Shown one piece after another: positions 36,080 to 46,837 of a DNA stretch of 64,000 bases. The stretch is from Mesorhizobium sp. WSM3860 (lineage in GTDB: Bacteria > Pseudomonadota > Alphaproteobacteria > Rhizobiales > Rhizobiaceae), in NCBI RefSeq assembly GCF_002294995.1, contig NZ_NSGF01000002.1, positions 372,001 to 436,000 on the forward strand, read 5' to 3'. A model generated the notes under the pieces. It saw only the letters and a list, made by a program, of their open reading frames with translations, ran no database searches and was not told where the DNA came from. A program made the position numbers and the translations under genes. Each line of letters begins with the position of its first letter. The stretch's first letter is position 1.

Positions 36080-37330
36080 ATGAACAAGCCGGCTATGCCC
36101 AATTCCTTCCGCACCGGGCCCGACGAGCAGGGCATGTTCGGCATTTTCGGCGGCCGCTTCGTCGCCGAGACGCTGATGCCGCTGATCCTCGATCTCGAGC
36201 AACAGTGGAACAAGGCCAAGAGCGATCCCGAGTTCAAGGCGGAGCTGGAGAACCTTTCGACCCATTATGCCGGGCGGCCGTCGAAGCTCTATTTCGCCGA
36301 AGGCCTGACAAGGCATCTTCGTGAAGTTTCCTCGGCGAAAGGCCTCGGGGGTGGCGCCAAGGTCTATTTCAAGCGCGAGGACCTGAACCACACCGGCTCG
36401 CACAAGATCAACAATTGCCTCGGCCAGATCCTGCTCGCCAAGCGCATGGGCAAGAAGCGCATCATCGCCGAGACCGGTGCCGGCCAGCATGGCGTCGCTT
36501 CCGCCACGGTCGCTGCGCGCTTCGGCTATCCTTGCGTGGTCTACATGGGCGCCACCGACGTCGCCCGCCAGAGCCCGAACGTCTTTCGCATGAAGCTGCT
36601 CGGGGCCGAGGTGCGGCCGGTCACCGCCGGCCACGGCACGCTGAAGGACGCCATGAACGAGGCGCTGCGTGACTGGGTCACCAATGTCGAGGACACCTAT
36701 TACCTGATCGGCACCGCCGCCGGCCCGCATCCCTATCCGGAGCTGGTGCGCGACTTCCAGTCGGTGATCGGCACGGAAGCGCGCGCCCAGATACTGGAGC
36801 AGGAAGGCCGACTGCCCGACGTCATCATCGCCGCCGTCGGCGGCGGCTCCAACGCCATCGGCCTGTTCCACCCCTTCCTCGACGACAAGGATGTGCGCAT
36901 CATCGGCATCGAGGCCGGCGGGCGCGGCCTCGACGGCGTCGAGCACTGCGCCTCGATGAATGCCGGCGCGCCGGGTGTGCTGCACGGCAACCGCACCTAT
37001 CTCTTGCAGAACGCGGACGGCCAGATCCTCGACGGCCATTCGATCTCGGCCGGTCTCGATTATCCGGGCGTCGGGCCCGAGCATGCCTGGCTGCGCGATA
37101 GCGGCCGCGTCGAATATGAGCCGATCCTCGACGACGAGGCGCTGGAGGCCTTCCAGCTGACGACCCGCGTCGAGGGCATCATCCCGGCGCTGGAATCGGC
37201 GCACGCCATCGCGCATGCGATGAAAATCGTGCCGACAATGGACAAGGACCAGATCGTCATCGTCAATTTGTCCGGCCGCGGCGACAAGGACGTGCACACG
37301 GTGGCCAAGATGCTGGGCATGGAGATCTGA
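36080..37330 (+). CDS. trpB: Tryptophan synthase beta subunit
   Basis: 416 residues, PLP enzyme joining indole and serine. The PLP lysine lies in [14 protein letters not shown], the phosphate-binding loop in VGGGSNAIG, and [13 protein letters not shown] is the conserved activation segment. ATG 36080 has CAGGAG upstream. It is followed by trpA after 2 bp, so both subunits should be made in step. Confidence 0.98.
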   Translation: MNKPAMPNSFRTGPDEQGMFGIFGGRFVAETLMPLILDLEQQWNKAKSDPEFKAELENLSTHYAGRPSKLYFAEGLTRHLREVSSAKGLGGGAKVYFKREDLNHTGSHKINNCLGQILLAKRMGKKRIIAETGAGQHGVASATVAARFGYPCVVYMGATDVARQSPNVFRMKLLGAEVRPVTAGHGTLKDAMNEALRDWVTNVEDTYYLIGTAAGPHPYPELVRDFQSVIGTEARAQILEQEGRLPDVIIAAVGGGSNAIGLFHPFLDDKDVRIIGIEAGGRGLDGVEHCASMNAGAPGVLHGNRTYLLQNADGQILDGHSISAGLDYPGVGPEHAWLRDSGRVEYEPILDDEALEAFQLTTRVEGIIPALESAHAIAHAMKIVPTMDKDQIVIVNLSGRGDKDVHTVAKMLGMEI

Positions 37331-37332
37331 CA

Positions 37333-38172
37333 ATGACGACCCGCATTGACCGCCGCATGGCGAAGCTCAAATCCGAGGGCCGTCCGGCTTTGGTCACCTA
37401 TTTCATGGGCGGCGATCCGGATTACGACACTTCGCTCGCTATTATGAAGGCGCTTCCCGGCGCCGGCAGCGATGTCATCGAGCTCGGCATGCCGTTCTCC
37501 GATCCGATGGCCGACGGCCCGGCCATCCAGGCGGCGGGTCTCAGGGCGCTGAAAGGCGGCCAGACGCTGGTCAAGACGCTGAAGATGGCGTCCGAATTCC
37601 GCGCCGGCGACGACGAAACGCCGATCGTGCTGATGGGTTACTACAACCCGATCTACATTTACGGCGTCGATCGCTTCCTCGCCGATGCCAAGGCGAGCGG
37701 CATCGACGGCCTGATCGTCGTCGACCTGCCGCCGGAAATGGACGAGGAGCTCTGCATCCCGGCGCTCAAGGCTGGCATCAACTTCATCCGCCTGGCGACG
37801 CCGACCACCGACGACAAGCGCCTTCCGAAGGTGCTCGAGAACACCTCCGGCTTCGTCTACTACGTGTCGATGACGGGCATCACCGGCTCGGCCTTGGCCG
37901 ACACGGCCAAGGTGTCGGCGGCGGTCAAGCGCATCAAGGGCCACACCGCACTGCCGGTCTGCGTCGGCTTCGGTGTGAAGACCGCCGAGCAGGCGCGCAC
38001 CATCGGCGCCTCGGCCGACGGCGTCGTCGTCGGCACGGCGATCGTCAACGCGGTGGCCAATGTGCTCGGACCCAAGGGTGAGAAGACCGCCGATCCGGCC
38101 GAAGCGGTCGCCACGCTGGTCAGCGGGCTTGCCCAGGGCGTCCGCTCGGCCCGCCTTGCTGCCGCCGAATAG
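37333..38172 (+). CDS. trpA: Tryptophan synthase alpha subunit
   Basis: 279-residue TIM barrel that cleaves indole-3-glycerol phosphate. The catalytic Glu is in [18 protein letters not shown], with the second acidic residue in [22 protein letters not shown] and [12 protein letters not shown] bind substrate phosphate. Immediately downstream of trpB. Confidence 0.98.
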   Translation: MTTRIDRRMAKLKSEGRPALVTYFMGGDPDYDTSLAIMKALPGAGSDVIELGMPFSDPMADGPAIQAAGLRALKGGQTLVKTLKMASEFRAGDDETPIVLMGYYNPIYIYGVDRFLADAKASGIDGLIVVDLPPEMDEELCIPALKAGINFIRLATPTTDDKRLPKVLENTSGFVYYVSMTGITGSALADTAKVSAAVKRIKGHTALPVCVGFGVKTAEQARTIGASADGVVVGTAIVNAVANVLGPKGEKTADPAEAVATLVSGLAQGVRSARLAAAE

Positions 38173-38191
38173 TCTGACTATTTGTTTTTAC

Positions 38192-38235
38192 GCAATTCCG
38201 GACGGAAAACCGCCACACACTTTTCCTGGAATTGC
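38192..38235. repeat. REP-like palindrome, copy 4
   Basis: Arms GCAATTCC/GGAATTGC around GGAAAACCGCCACACACTTTTCC, between trpA and accD. Confidence 0.75.
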
Positions 38236-38269
38236 TGAACGTCTCTTCGTCGGGACAGGAGCGGAAGCG

Positions 38270-39196
<927 letters not shown>

Positions 39197-39254
39197 CGCG
39201 ACATCGTTTGCCGCCGACCGCGATTGCGCCAGCTGCGCTGCGCAGTAGCTATTT

Positions 39255-39398
39255 GCGCATGATATCTTCCGAACCCGATTTCGGTTTCAGGGTCATGCAG
39301 AGCAATTCCAGCAAAAGTGCGCAGCGGTTCTGCGTCCGCAAATGCGCACGAACGAAAAGCATCGAAGGCGATCCTGTTCTTTCGCCGCAAATGCTCTA
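39255..39398. repeat. Degenerate REP-like repeats between accD and folC
   Basis: Two imperfect palindromes: GCATGAT...TCATGC near 39257-39298, and AGCAATTCCAGCAAAAGTGC with CAGCGGTTCTGCG at 39301-39335. They contain diverged versions of the AAAGTGNGAAGCGGTTTT core. No gene is apparent in the 39197-39408 gap. Confidence 0.5.
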
Positions 39399-39408
39399 GG
39401 ATTCCGCC

Positions 39409-40734
39409 ATGACAACGCTCGCCGCCGATCGTGAAATCGAACATCTGATGACGCTCCATCCGAAAGGTTTCGACCTTTCGCTGGACCGCATCTCTCGCCT
39501 GCTCGAGCGTCTCGGCAACCCGCAGGACCGGCTGCCGCCGGTCATCCACATCGCCGGCACCAACGGCAAGGGCTCCTGCGCCGCCTTCTCGCGGGCGTTG
39601 CTGGAGGCGGCTGGTCACCTCGTCCACGTCCACACCTCGCCGCATCTGGTGAACTGGCACGAGCGCTATCGGCTGGCGGCCGAGGGCGGCGGCAAGCTGG
39701 TCGACGACGATGTCTTTGCCGAGGCCATCGCGCGCGTCGCCAAGGCCAATCAGGGCCAGAAGATCACCGTCTTCGAGATTCTCACCGCCGTCACCTTCAT
39801 CCTGTTTTTCGAGCATCCGGCGGAGGCGGCGATCATCGAGGTCGGGCTCGGCGGCCGCTTCGATGCCACCAATGTCATCTCGCGGCCTGCGGTCTCGGTG
39901 ATCATGCCGGTGTCGATGGATCACGAAGCCTATCTCGGCGACCGCGTTGAGCTGATCGCGGCCGAAAAGGCCGGCATCATGAAGCGCGGCTGCCCGGTGG
40001 TGATCGGCGCGCAGGAAAGCGAGACCGCGCTTGAGGTGCTGATCGAGACTGCCGAGCGGCTGGATTGCCCGACCGTCGTCTACGGCCAGGATTTCCTCGC
40101 CTTCGAGGAGAACGGCCGCATGGTCTATCAGGACGAGGACGGCCTGATGGACCTGCCGCTGCCGCGCCTGCCCGGTCGGCATCAGTTCGCCAATGCCGCC
40201 GCGGCGATCGCCGCGGTCAAGGCCGCCGGCTTCGAGATAAGCCATCGCGCCGCCGAAAAAGCGATGACCAGTGCCGCCTGGCCGGCCCGGATGCAGAAGC
40301 TGACGCAGGGCAGGCTGGTTGACCTTGCCCCAAAAGGCGCCGAGATCTGGCTCGACGGCGGGCACAATCCGGGCGCCGGCGTCGTCATCGCCGAAGCGCT
40401 GGCCGAGCAGGAGGAAAAGAACCCGCGCCCGCTGATCCTCGTCTCCGGCATGATCAACACCAAGGACCAGACCGGCTATTTCAGCGCCTTCAAGGGGCTT
40501 GCCCGCCATGTCTACACCGTGCCGGTGAGCAAGAGCGATGCCGGCGTGCCGAATGACGAGCTCGCGCTGCGCGCCACCGAGGCCGGCCTGTCGGCCGAGC
40601 CGGTCAACTCCGTCGCCGATGCGCTGATGCTGTTGCGCGACAGCTGGGACGGTCCGGCGCCGCGCATTCTCATCGGCGGCTCTCTCTATTTCGCCGGCGC
40701 TGTGCTGGACGAGAACGGCACGCCGCCGACCTGA
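39409..40734 (+). CDS. folC: Folylpolyglutamate synthase/dihydrofolate synthase
   Basis: 441 residues, Mur-ligase-like fold. The P-loop is IHIAGTNGKGSCAAFSRALLEAAG. HTSPHLVNWHERYRL and EVGLGGRFDATNV are typical of FolC, and WLDGGHNPGAG begins the C-terminal domain. It adds glutamate to dihydropteroate and folates. In related genomes trxA and addA follow nearby; here four to five accessory genes lie between. Confidence 0.96.
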   Translation: MTTLAADREIEHLMTLHPKGFDLSLDRISRLLERLGNPQDRLPPVIHIAGTNGKGSCAAFSRALLEAAGHLVHVHTSPHLVNWHERYRLAAEGGGKLVDDDVFAEAIARVAKANQGQKITVFEILTAVTFILFFEHPAEAAIIEVGLGGRFDATNVISRPAVSVIMPVSMDHEAYLGDRVELIAAEKAGIMKRGCPVVIGAQESETALEVLIETAERLDCPTVVYGQDFLAFEENGRMVYQDEDGLMDLPLPRLPGRHQFANAAAAIAAVKAAGFEISHRAAEKAMTSAAWPARMQKLTQGRLVDLAPKGAEIWLDGGHNPGAGVVIAEALAEQEEKNPRPLILVSGMINTKDQTGYFSAFKGLARHVYTVPVSKSDAGVPNDELALRATEAGLSAEPVNSVADALMLLRDSWDGPAPRILIGGSLYFAGAVLDENGTPPT

Positions 40735-40763
40735 TAGCGCCGAGGCAGTCGCGAGGAGCAATC

Positions 40764-41183
40764 GTGATCAAGGTGAAGCAGCTGGCCCATGTCTGCATCT
40801 TCGCGCATGACCTGGAGGCGACGCGCGGTTTCTACCGGAATGTGCTCGGCATGGACACGCGGTTCAATTTCCTGCGCGACGGCAAGATCTTCGGTTTCTA
40901 TCTCGATTGCGGCGGCCGCAGCCATGTCGAGGTGTTCGAGAAGAGCGAGGCCCGCTACAGCGAGGCGAACCAGATCAACCACTTCTGCCTGGAGGTGGAA
41001 GACATGGACGCGGCGATCGCCCATATCCGGTCGAATGGAGTCGAGGTCACGGCGAAGAAGCTCGCTTGCGACGACACCTGGCAGGCCTGGATCAAAGACC
41101 CCAACGGCGTCAGGATCGAGCTGTTCGAATACACTGCCAAAAGCGCGCAATTCATCGGCGGCGATCGCGTCGCCGACTGGTGA
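40764..41183 (+). CDS. VOC-superfamily (glyoxalase-like) protein
   Basis: 139 residues with two beta-alpha-beta-beta-beta units: QLAHVCIFAHDLEATRGFYRNVLGM at the start and INHFCLEVEDMDAAIAHIRSNGVEV in the middle, ending KDPNGVRIELFEY. His8 and Glu near the end are candidate metal ligands. The reaction cannot be named from sequence (isomerase, dioxygenase or resistance protein). It starts 29 bp after folC and could be cotranscribed. Confidence 0.87.
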   Translation: MIKVKQLAHVCIFAHDLEATRGFYRNVLGMDTRFNFLRDGKIFGFYLDCGGRSHVEVFEKSEARYSEANQINHFCLEVEDMDAAIAHIRSNGVEVTAKKLACDDTWQAWIKDPNGVRIELFEYTAKSAQFIGGDRVADW

Positions 41184-41215
41184 CCGGGTAGTGAATCGGT
41201 GGACACCAGCGTCTG

Positions 41216-41479
41216 CTACGGCCTGATCTCGTCGCCGCCCGCGTAGCTCGGCATGTCTGCTATCGCGGCCTCGAAAGCCTCGCGTATTTCCGTCTGGCTA
41301 AAGTAATGATCCCATAGTTCGGTCATCAGGCAATTCATGGCATGAGGCAGCAAGGGCAGTTCAGGCCAAGGATTGCTGTCGTGCAGCTCACGTAAGGCGA
41401 CGCCGAAATTGTAGACAGTCGTCGAAAAGCGCAACTGCCATGCGTCTTTCGGGTCGTCGGGATCCAATGGGGTGCTCAT
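41216..41479 (-). CDS. Hypothetical protein
   Basis: 87 residues from ATG 41479 (MSTPLDPDDPKDAWQLRFS), mostly alpha-helical and acidic, with FSQTEIREAFEAAIADMPSYA near the end. I do not recognise a family. Two in-frame starts are possible; the inner ATG fits best because the codons before it look non-coding. Confidence 0.5.
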   Translation of the reverse strand: MSTPLDPDDPKDAWQLRFSTTVYNFGVALRELHDSNPWPELPLLPHAMNCLMTELWDHYFSQTEIREAFEAAIADMPSYAGGDEIRP

Positions 41480-41578
41480 GCCCGCATATTCAGCGGCATT
41501 TCTCGTGTTGCGCAATGGGGGCCACAGGCAATCGCTCTAAAATTCAAACTGGCCCACTGCCAGCGGCCGTGCCGCCTA

Positions 41579-41770
41579 CTACTTCAGCTTGATCTCGATG
41601 AAGGCGTATTCGCCGTCATTGGCGTTGATGACGTCGCGCGCGACGCCTTCCCTGCGGAAGTAGGGGGCGCCTTGCTTCATTTTCGCGAAGGATTCGCCGT
41701 CCTTGGTCACCAGCTTCACCTTGCCGTCCATCAGCGGCACGACGACATAGTCGTAACCATGGCGATGCCA
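41579..41770 (-). pseudogene. Truncated second copy of the cupin gene
   Basis: A 192-bp direct repeat of 42513-42704 with about fifteen mismatches by eye. The frame is still open and reads WHRHGYDYVVVPLMDGKV to the stop, but the first third of the cupin, including its start codon, is absent. At its 5' side the similarity stops and the toxin gene begins within 10 bp. It is a remnant of duplication, not a working gene. Confidence 0.85.
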
Positions 41771-41779
41771 AGAGGCGAC

Positions 41780-42193
41780 TCAGAAATCCCACGGTGAAAT
41801 CAGGTCAAGACCGGCGGAGCCAAAGTCGGTCAGATTGCGTGTTGCCAGCCGACCACCGTTGACGCGTGCGATCGCCGCAATCATGCCGTCGGGAGCCGAC
41901 ATGCCACGGCCTTGGCGCCAGGCGGTCCCCAGGATCTCGCCATAAGCCAGCGCAGCCTCTTCCGTCAGTCCAAAAATACGGTCGGCAAAGCGGTGGCGCC
42001 ACTGAGAAAGCCCTTGCTCCAGGCGACCGGCGCGTTCATCAGGTCGTATCTTTTCGATGCCGAAAGCGATTTCACCAATCGCCACTGTGGGAAGGGCCAA
42101 TTCGGCATCGTTCTGGACAAGCCAAGCCAGAACGGCTGGGTTAGGGACCTTCTTAAGAGTCTCCGAAATCACGTTGGTGTCGACGAAGATCAA
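41780..42193 (-). CDS. PIN-domain ribonuclease toxin (VapC/FitB type)
   Basis: 137 residues. PIN-domain acidic residues are visible in MIFVDTNVISE (Asp5), the Glu in VAIGEIAFGIE, the Asp in MSAPDGMIAAIA, and the Asp in TRNLTDFGSAGL. Such toxins cut tRNA or rRNA when the antitoxin is degraded. Its start overlaps the antitoxin gene's end by 4 bp. The pair lies between two copies of a cupin sequence. Confidence 0.92.
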   Translation of the reverse strand: MIFVDTNVISETLKKVPNPAVLAWLVQNDAELALPTVAIGEIAFGIEKIRPDERAGRLEQGLSQWRHRFADRIFGLTEEAALAYGEILGTAWRQGRGMSAPDGMIAAIARVNGGRLATRNLTDFGSAGLDLISPWDF

Positions 42194-42438
42194 AGCTCAG
42201 GTCCCGTATGAACCTGGCGGCCTTCGCGGATAATTTTTTCCAGATCGATGTCGGTGCCACTGCTCGCCGCCAGGCGGGCATAGAAGCTGGATGCGGGTTC
42301 GCGTCCCGCTTCACGAATCTCGTAGGATTCGAGCGCGCGTTCGACGATATCGGCTATGGAGCGATTTTCGCGACGAGCAAGTCGATGCGCGAGATCCCGT
42401 GCTTTTGCGCTACGGACTGAGAGCTGTGGTTCGGCCAT
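42190..42438 (-). CDS. VapB/FitA-type antitoxin
   Basis: 82 residues. The N-terminus (MAEPQLSVRSAKARDLAHRLA then RSIADIVERALESYE) fits a ribbon-helix-helix DNA-binding antitoxin, and the C-terminal part should wrap the PIN toxin. GGAGG overlaps the region just upstream of its ATG. It probably autoregulates the pair. Confidence 0.87.
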   Translation of the reverse strand: MAEPQLSVRSAKARDLAHRLARRENRSIADIVERALESYEIREAGREPASSFYARLAASSGTDIDLEKIIREGRQVHTGPEL

Positions 42439-42512
42439 ATGGCCCCTCCGTTTAGGAGGAATATAAGCCGGTCAGAAGCTGCCATCAAGATGGCAGTTGA
42501 TGGCTCGCCATC

Positions 42513-42794
42513 TCACTTCAGCTCGATCTCGATGAAGGCGTATTCGCCGTCATTGGCGTTGATGACATCGTGCTCGACGCCTTCCCTGCGGAAATAAGGC
42601 GCGCCTTGCTTCATCTCGGCGAAGGATTCGCCGTCCTTGGTCACCAGCTTCACCTTGCCGTCCATCAGCGGCACGACGACATAGTCGTGGCCGTGGCGAT
42701 GCCAGCCGGTGTTGGCGCCCGGCGCAAAGCGATACTCGGTGACGATCACCCGCTCATTGTCGACGAAGACGGTGGCCTTGGCTGTTCCGGTCAT
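42513..42794 (-). CDS. Small cupin-domain protein
   Basis: 93 residues forming one beta-barrel. Cupin motif 1 reads PGANTGWHRHGHDYVVVPLMDG, with His residues suited to metal binding, but the usual second-motif His is less clear (GVEHDVINANDGEYAF). Substrate unknown. The C-terminal two thirds are duplicated 0.9 kb away on the same strand. Confidence 0.82.
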   Translation of the reverse strand: MTGTAKATVFVDNERVIVTEYRFAPGANTGWHRHGHDYVVVPLMDGKVKLVTKDGESFAEMKQGAPYFRREGVEHDVINANDGEYAFIEIELK

Positions 42795-42874
42795 GGCGAT
42801 CTCCCTTTTCCGCTAGCAAAGGAGATGGCGCGCTTGCATGTCAGGGCCAGAAAGCGGTCAGCCATGACGCCAAG

Positions 42875-42902
42875 AAAAAGCCCGGCGCGATTGGCCGGGC
42901 TT
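42875..42902 (-). terminator. Intrinsic terminator after trxA
   Basis: Stem AAGCCCGG/CCGGGCTT. On the minus strand it is followed by TTTCTTGG, about 25 bp after the trxA stop. Confidence 0.8.
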
Positions 42903-42926
42903 GATCTCAAAAAACTTGCGCATGGC

Positions 42927-43250
42927 TCAGGCGAGGTTGCCATTGATCCAGTGCGACAGCGCGGTCTTGGGCGCCGCACCAACCTTCATGTCGGCCACTT
43001 CGCCGCCCTTGAAGATCATCAGCGTCGGGATCGAGCGCACGCCGTACTGCGCGGCCAACTCGGGATTCTCGTCGATGTTGAGCTTGGCGACCTTCACCTT
43101 CGAGCCGAGCTCCTTGGCGATGTCTTCCAACGCCGGGGCGATCATCTTGCACGGACCGCACCACTCGGCCCAGAAATCCACCACGACCGGCTCCTTGGCA
43201 TTGAGCACATCGGCCTGGAAATTGCCCTTGTCGACCTTGACGGTGGCCAT
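42927..43250 (-). CDS. trxA: Thioredoxin
   Basis: 107 residues from ATG 43250, with AAGGA 8 nt upstream. Active site WCGPCKM in [20 protein letters not shown]; the cis-Pro lies in [12 protein letters not shown]. General cytoplasmic disulphide reductant. It follows addA by 74 bp and is probably the last gene of the long unit starting at 54742. Confidence 0.98.
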   Translation of the reverse strand: MATVKVDKGNFQADVLNAKEPVVVDFWAEWCGPCKMIAPALEDIAKELGSKVKVAKLNIDENPELAAQYGVRSIPTLMIFKGGEVADMKVGAAPKTALSHWINGNLA

Positions 43251-43324
43251 GCTGAAATCCTTTCGAAAACTCGGGTTGCACCAAATGTGGTGGCTGAGGT
43301 GGCGATGTTCAAGCAGTTCTTGTG

Positions 43325-46300
43325 TCACGCTCCCGTGAGTCGGGCAAGGGCGTCGTCCATGGCCGCTGCCGGCAGCCCGATCAGGCGCGGCGTCTCGGTG
43401 AACAGCAGCGCGGCCGTCACCGCGCGGCCCGGATAGAGCGGCTGAAGCAGCGCGCGGTAGAGCGCAAGCTGCAGGACATAGGCCGGCGGCACCTCGGCCA
43501 GGCCGGTCGGCGCCTGCCGGTTGGTCTTGTAGTCGACGATCGAGACCATTTCCGCGGTGACGGCCAGCCGGTCGATCTTGCCGGAGATGGAGCGCAGCTT
43601 GCCCTTCACCTCCAAGCTGCCCATGACGGCGACTTCCGCCCGCGAGGACGGCGAGAACAGCGCCCCGAAGCGGCTGTCGGACAGGATGGAAAGCACCGCC
43701 TCCAGCGCGGTGTCGCGCTCTTCGGCTGGCCAGTCGCCGCCGGCGCGCGCCAGATAGCGTTCGGCCGCGCTCCGCCTTTCGTGCTCGGCGATGCCGGGCA
43801 GCACCTGCAGCAATTTGTGCAGTGCCAGCCCGCGCATCACCGCAAAGCCGGGTTCGGTTTCCGCGTCGAGCACCGGCGAGCGCGTGTCGGGCAAGCTTTC
43901 CGTCGCTTCGTCGATCAACGCCGAGGCGCCTGAAGGCGAGAGCGGCCGCGGCAAGTCCTCATAGGGCGGCAGCGGCCGGAACAGGCCGTCCGGCAGCGGC
44001 GCGGCGTCCTCGAACAGTACTGTCTCGTCGGCTTCATTGAGCGCCACCGGCGGCAGCTTGGTCATATGGAAGCGATGCACCGCCACATCGGGTGTGGCCG
44101 GATGCCGACGCTCATCGCTTTCCGGCGCTCCTGACAGCGCCCGGCTGACGATCGAATGCCACGTACCGGTGCTTGGCGCCCGCTTGCCGTGGTAGCCGCA
44201 GACGATCAGCCGGTCCTCCGCGCGCGTCATGCCGACATAGAGCAGCCGCCGGTATTCGTCGTCGGCAAGCTCGCGCGCCCGCGCCGAGGCCGCTTTCGAA
44301 ACGCCGTTGGCGACGTCGCTGGCCGAGCGCCAGAGATAGCCCTTGCCCTTCCACTCAGTGCCAGAGCTTTCGAAGGCCATCAGCCGCGGCAGGTGCTGGT
44401 CGCTGAACGGCGCCGAGCCGCCGTCGACCAGGAAGACGACCGGGGCCTCCAGGCCCTTGGCGGCGTGCACGGTCATGACCCGAACCTCGTTGCGGGTCTG
44501 GTCCATCTCGCGCTTGATCTCCGGCCCGCTGTTTTCCAGCGTCGAGAGGAAGGATTCCAGCCCCGGCAGGCCGGTGCGTTCCTCGGCCAGACAGAAACTC
44601 AGGAATTCGTCCAGGATGTCGCCGGCTTCCGGCCCGAGCCGGGCCGTCATCTTGCGGCGCAGGCCGTCGCGCGAAAGCGCGGCGGCATAGAACTCGAACA
44701 CCGGTTTGAACGCCACCTCAGTCGCCCAGGTATCGAGCCGGCTAACGACGGCGGCCAGGGCCTCGTCTCCACCGGCATGCTGCCGGAGCCATGCGATCAG
44801 CGACTGCCCCTTTGGCCGCTCGCCGGCGAGCGTAAGCAACGTCTCCTCGGAGACCTCGAAGATCGGGCTGCGTAGCACGGCGGCCAGGGACAGGTCGTCC
44901 TCCGGCTGGATCAAAAAATGGCCGAGCGCGATTAGGTCCTGCACGGCGATATGGCCCGGCAGGCTCAGCCTGTCGGCGCCGGCGACCGGGATCCGCCGGT
45001 TCTTGAGGCTGCGCGACAGCGCATGCACGAAGCGATCGCGCTTGCGCACCAGCACCAGAATATCGCCGGCTGTCAGCTTGCGGCCCTTGCCTTCGATGAC
45101 CTCGCCGTTGCGGAGCCAGTTCTGGATCGTCGTTGCCACATGTTCGGCCACGCGCACCGCGGGCGCGCTGGCATGGTTGACCGGCAAGGTCCAGTCGTCG
45201 GGCTCCTCGACCATCTCAGCGCCGATCGAAGGCCACACCTCGACATAGCCCGGCGCATCGGTGCGGATCGCCTTGTGGCTGAGCGGATCGGGATCGTGGC
45301 TGATGCCGCGCCGCACGCCTGGCTCGGCGAAGACGCGGTCGACGGCGGCGAGCACGTCGTCGCTCGAACGAAACGACCAGGTGAGCTTCAGGTCGGCAAA
45401 GGCGGCTTCCGCGTCGCGCACGCGCCCGGCAAACAAAAGCCGGCTCTCGGCAAAGGAATCCGGTGCGGCTCCTTGAAAGGAATAGATCGACTGCTTCTCG
45501 TCGCCCACGGCGAACACCGTGCGCCGCACCGCCTCGCGCTGGCCGAGCCCGGCAAAGAACTCTTCTGCCAGCTTCTTCACCACTTCCCACTGGTCGGGAC
45601 TGGTGTCCTGCGCCTCGTCGAGCAGGATATGGTCGATGCCCTGGTCGAGCTTGTACTGCACCCATGGACCGGCATCTGGCCGCGACAGCAGGCTGACCGT
45701 GCGGGTGATCAAATCGTTGAAGTCGAGGAAGCCGCGGCTTCGCTTCAGCTGCTCGTAGCGGGCGATCAGCCAGCCGGCGACGGTGAGCGCGGCGGCCGTG
45801 CCTTCGAGCATGCGGAACAGCGCCAGCCGGTCCGATACGTCGAGGATCGCCTTGGCCGCCGCGAGATAGCGCTCGGCCAGGTCGGGCTGCCTGTCGACCA
45901 GCGCCTTCTTGAAGATCTTCGGCGGATCGTAAGGGTCGCCATCGGAGCGCAGAAATGCCTTGGCGAGCAGTCGCAGTCGCCTGATCGGATCGACTTCGGC
46001 AAAAGCGATCTGCGCATAGGGCAGCACGTTGTTCAGCACCTGCCGCGCGTCGGCGGCTTCGGCGGCGCGCGCGAAGTCAACGAACTGGCTCAGCACAAAG
46101 CCCGGCAGCGGCCAGACCGAAGCGGCAATGCCATCTGCCGTCTGTCCGGGTTTGAAGCCGAATTCGGCGAACAGGGGCCGGAAATCCCGGTCCTTGCCCA
46201 GCTTTTCGACAAAGGCTCGCAGTTCGTCGCGCTTGCCGACGATCTCGGACAGCAGCATGTCGAGCCCGAATTCGCCGCCGCGCCCCAGCACCGTGGCAAA

Positions 46301-46837
46301 AGCTTCCGCCAGACCTTCGACACCGGCGCCGGCACCCGAGATCATGTCGCGGCGCGCATCCGCGAAAAGCGAGGCCTCCATCTGCGGATCGAGCATCTCG
46401 AAATGCGCCGGGATATTGGCTTCCAGCGGGAATTGGTGCAGCACCGATTCGCAAAAGGCGTGGATGGTCTGGATTTTCAGGCCGCCCGGCGTTTCCAGTG
46501 CCTCGGCAAACAACCGGCGAGCGCGCCGCATCGTATCGCGGTCGGCCGCCCGCCCGTCAAGCGCCGCGATCCGTGTCGCGAGCTCGGCGTCGGGAAGCGC
46601 GGTCCATTCCGACAGTGTCGAGAACACGCGGTTCGACATGTTGGCGGCGGCGGCGCGTGTGTAGGTCAGGCACAGGATCTTCGACGGATCGGTGCCGTTG
46701 AGCAGGAGCCGGATGACGCGCTGCGCCAGCACATGCGTCTTGCCCGAGCCGGCATTAGCCGAGACCCAGGCGGAATTGCCCGGATCGGAAGCGCGCGCCT
46801 GGCTGGCGGCGGTGTCGGAGGGGATCGGATATCTCAT
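43325..46837 (-). CDS. addA: AddA helicase-nuclease subunit (double-strand break repair)
   Basis: 1170 residues from ATG 46837. UvrD-like helicase: Walker [36 protein letters not shown], Walker [13 protein letters not shown], and motif [19 protein letters not shown]. The C-terminal RecB-like nuclease includes [13 protein letters not shown]. With AddB it resects double-strand breaks to load RecA. Start overlaps the addB stop by 4 bp. Confidence 0.97.
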   Translation of the reverse strand: MRYPIPSDTAASQARASDPGNSAWVSANAGSGKTHVLAQRVIRLLLNGTDPSKILCLTYTRAAAANMSNRVFSTLSEWTALPDAELATRIAALDGRAADRDTMRRARRLFAEALETPGGLKIQTIHAFCESVLHQFPLEANIPAHFEMLDPQMEASLFADARRDMISGAGAGVEGLAEAFATVLGRGGEFGLDMLLSEIVGKRDELRAFVEKLGKDRDFRPLFAEFGFKPGQTADGIAASVWPLPGFVLSQFVDFARAAEAADARQVLNNVLPYAQIAFAEVDPIRRLRLLAKAFLRSDGDPYDPPKIFKKALVDRQPDLAERYLAAAKAILDVSDRLALFRMLEGTAAALTVAGWLIARYEQLKRSRGFLDFNDLITRTVSLLSRPDAGPWVQYKLDQGIDHILLDEAQDTSPDQWEVVKKLAEEFFAGLGQREAVRRTVFAVGDEKQSIYSFQGAAPDSFAESRLLFAGRVRDAEAAFADLKLTWSFRSSDDVLAAVDRVFAEPGVRRGISHDPDPLSHKAIRTDAPGYVEVWPSIGAEMVEEPDDWTLPVNHASAPAVRVAEHVATTIQNWLRNGEVIEGKGRKLTAGDILVLVRKRDRFVHALSRSLKNRRIPVAGADRLSLPGHIAVQDLIALGHFLIQPEDDLSLAAVLRSPIFEVSEETLLTLAGERPKGQSLIAWLRQHAGGDEALAAVVSRLDTWATEVAFKPVFEFYAAALSRDGLRRKMTARLGPEAGDILDEFLSFCLAEERTGLPGLESFLSTLENSGPEIKREMDQTRNEVRVMTVHAAKGLEAPVVFLVDGGSAPFSDQHLPRLMAFESSGTEWKGKGYLWRSASDVANGVSKAASARARELADDEYRRLLYVGMTRAEDRLIVCGYHGKRAPSTGTWHSIVSRALSGAPESDERRHPATPDVAVHRFHMTKLPPVALNEADETVLFEDAAPLPDGLFRPLPPYEDLPRPLSPSGASALIDEATESLPDTRSPVLDAETEPGFAVMRGLALHKLLQVLPGIAEHERRSAAERYLARAGGDWPAEERDTALEAVLSILSDSRFGALFSPSSRAEVAVMGSLEVKGKLRSISGKIDRLAVTAEMVSIVDYKTNRQAPTGLAEVPPAYVLQLALYRALLQPLYPGRAVTAALLFTETPRLIGLPAAAMDDALARLTGA

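Noticed and set aside
41579..41770. Truncated cupin copy as a working gene
   Set aside because: No start codon and the N-terminal third is missing; the frame is open only because it copies a coding sequence.
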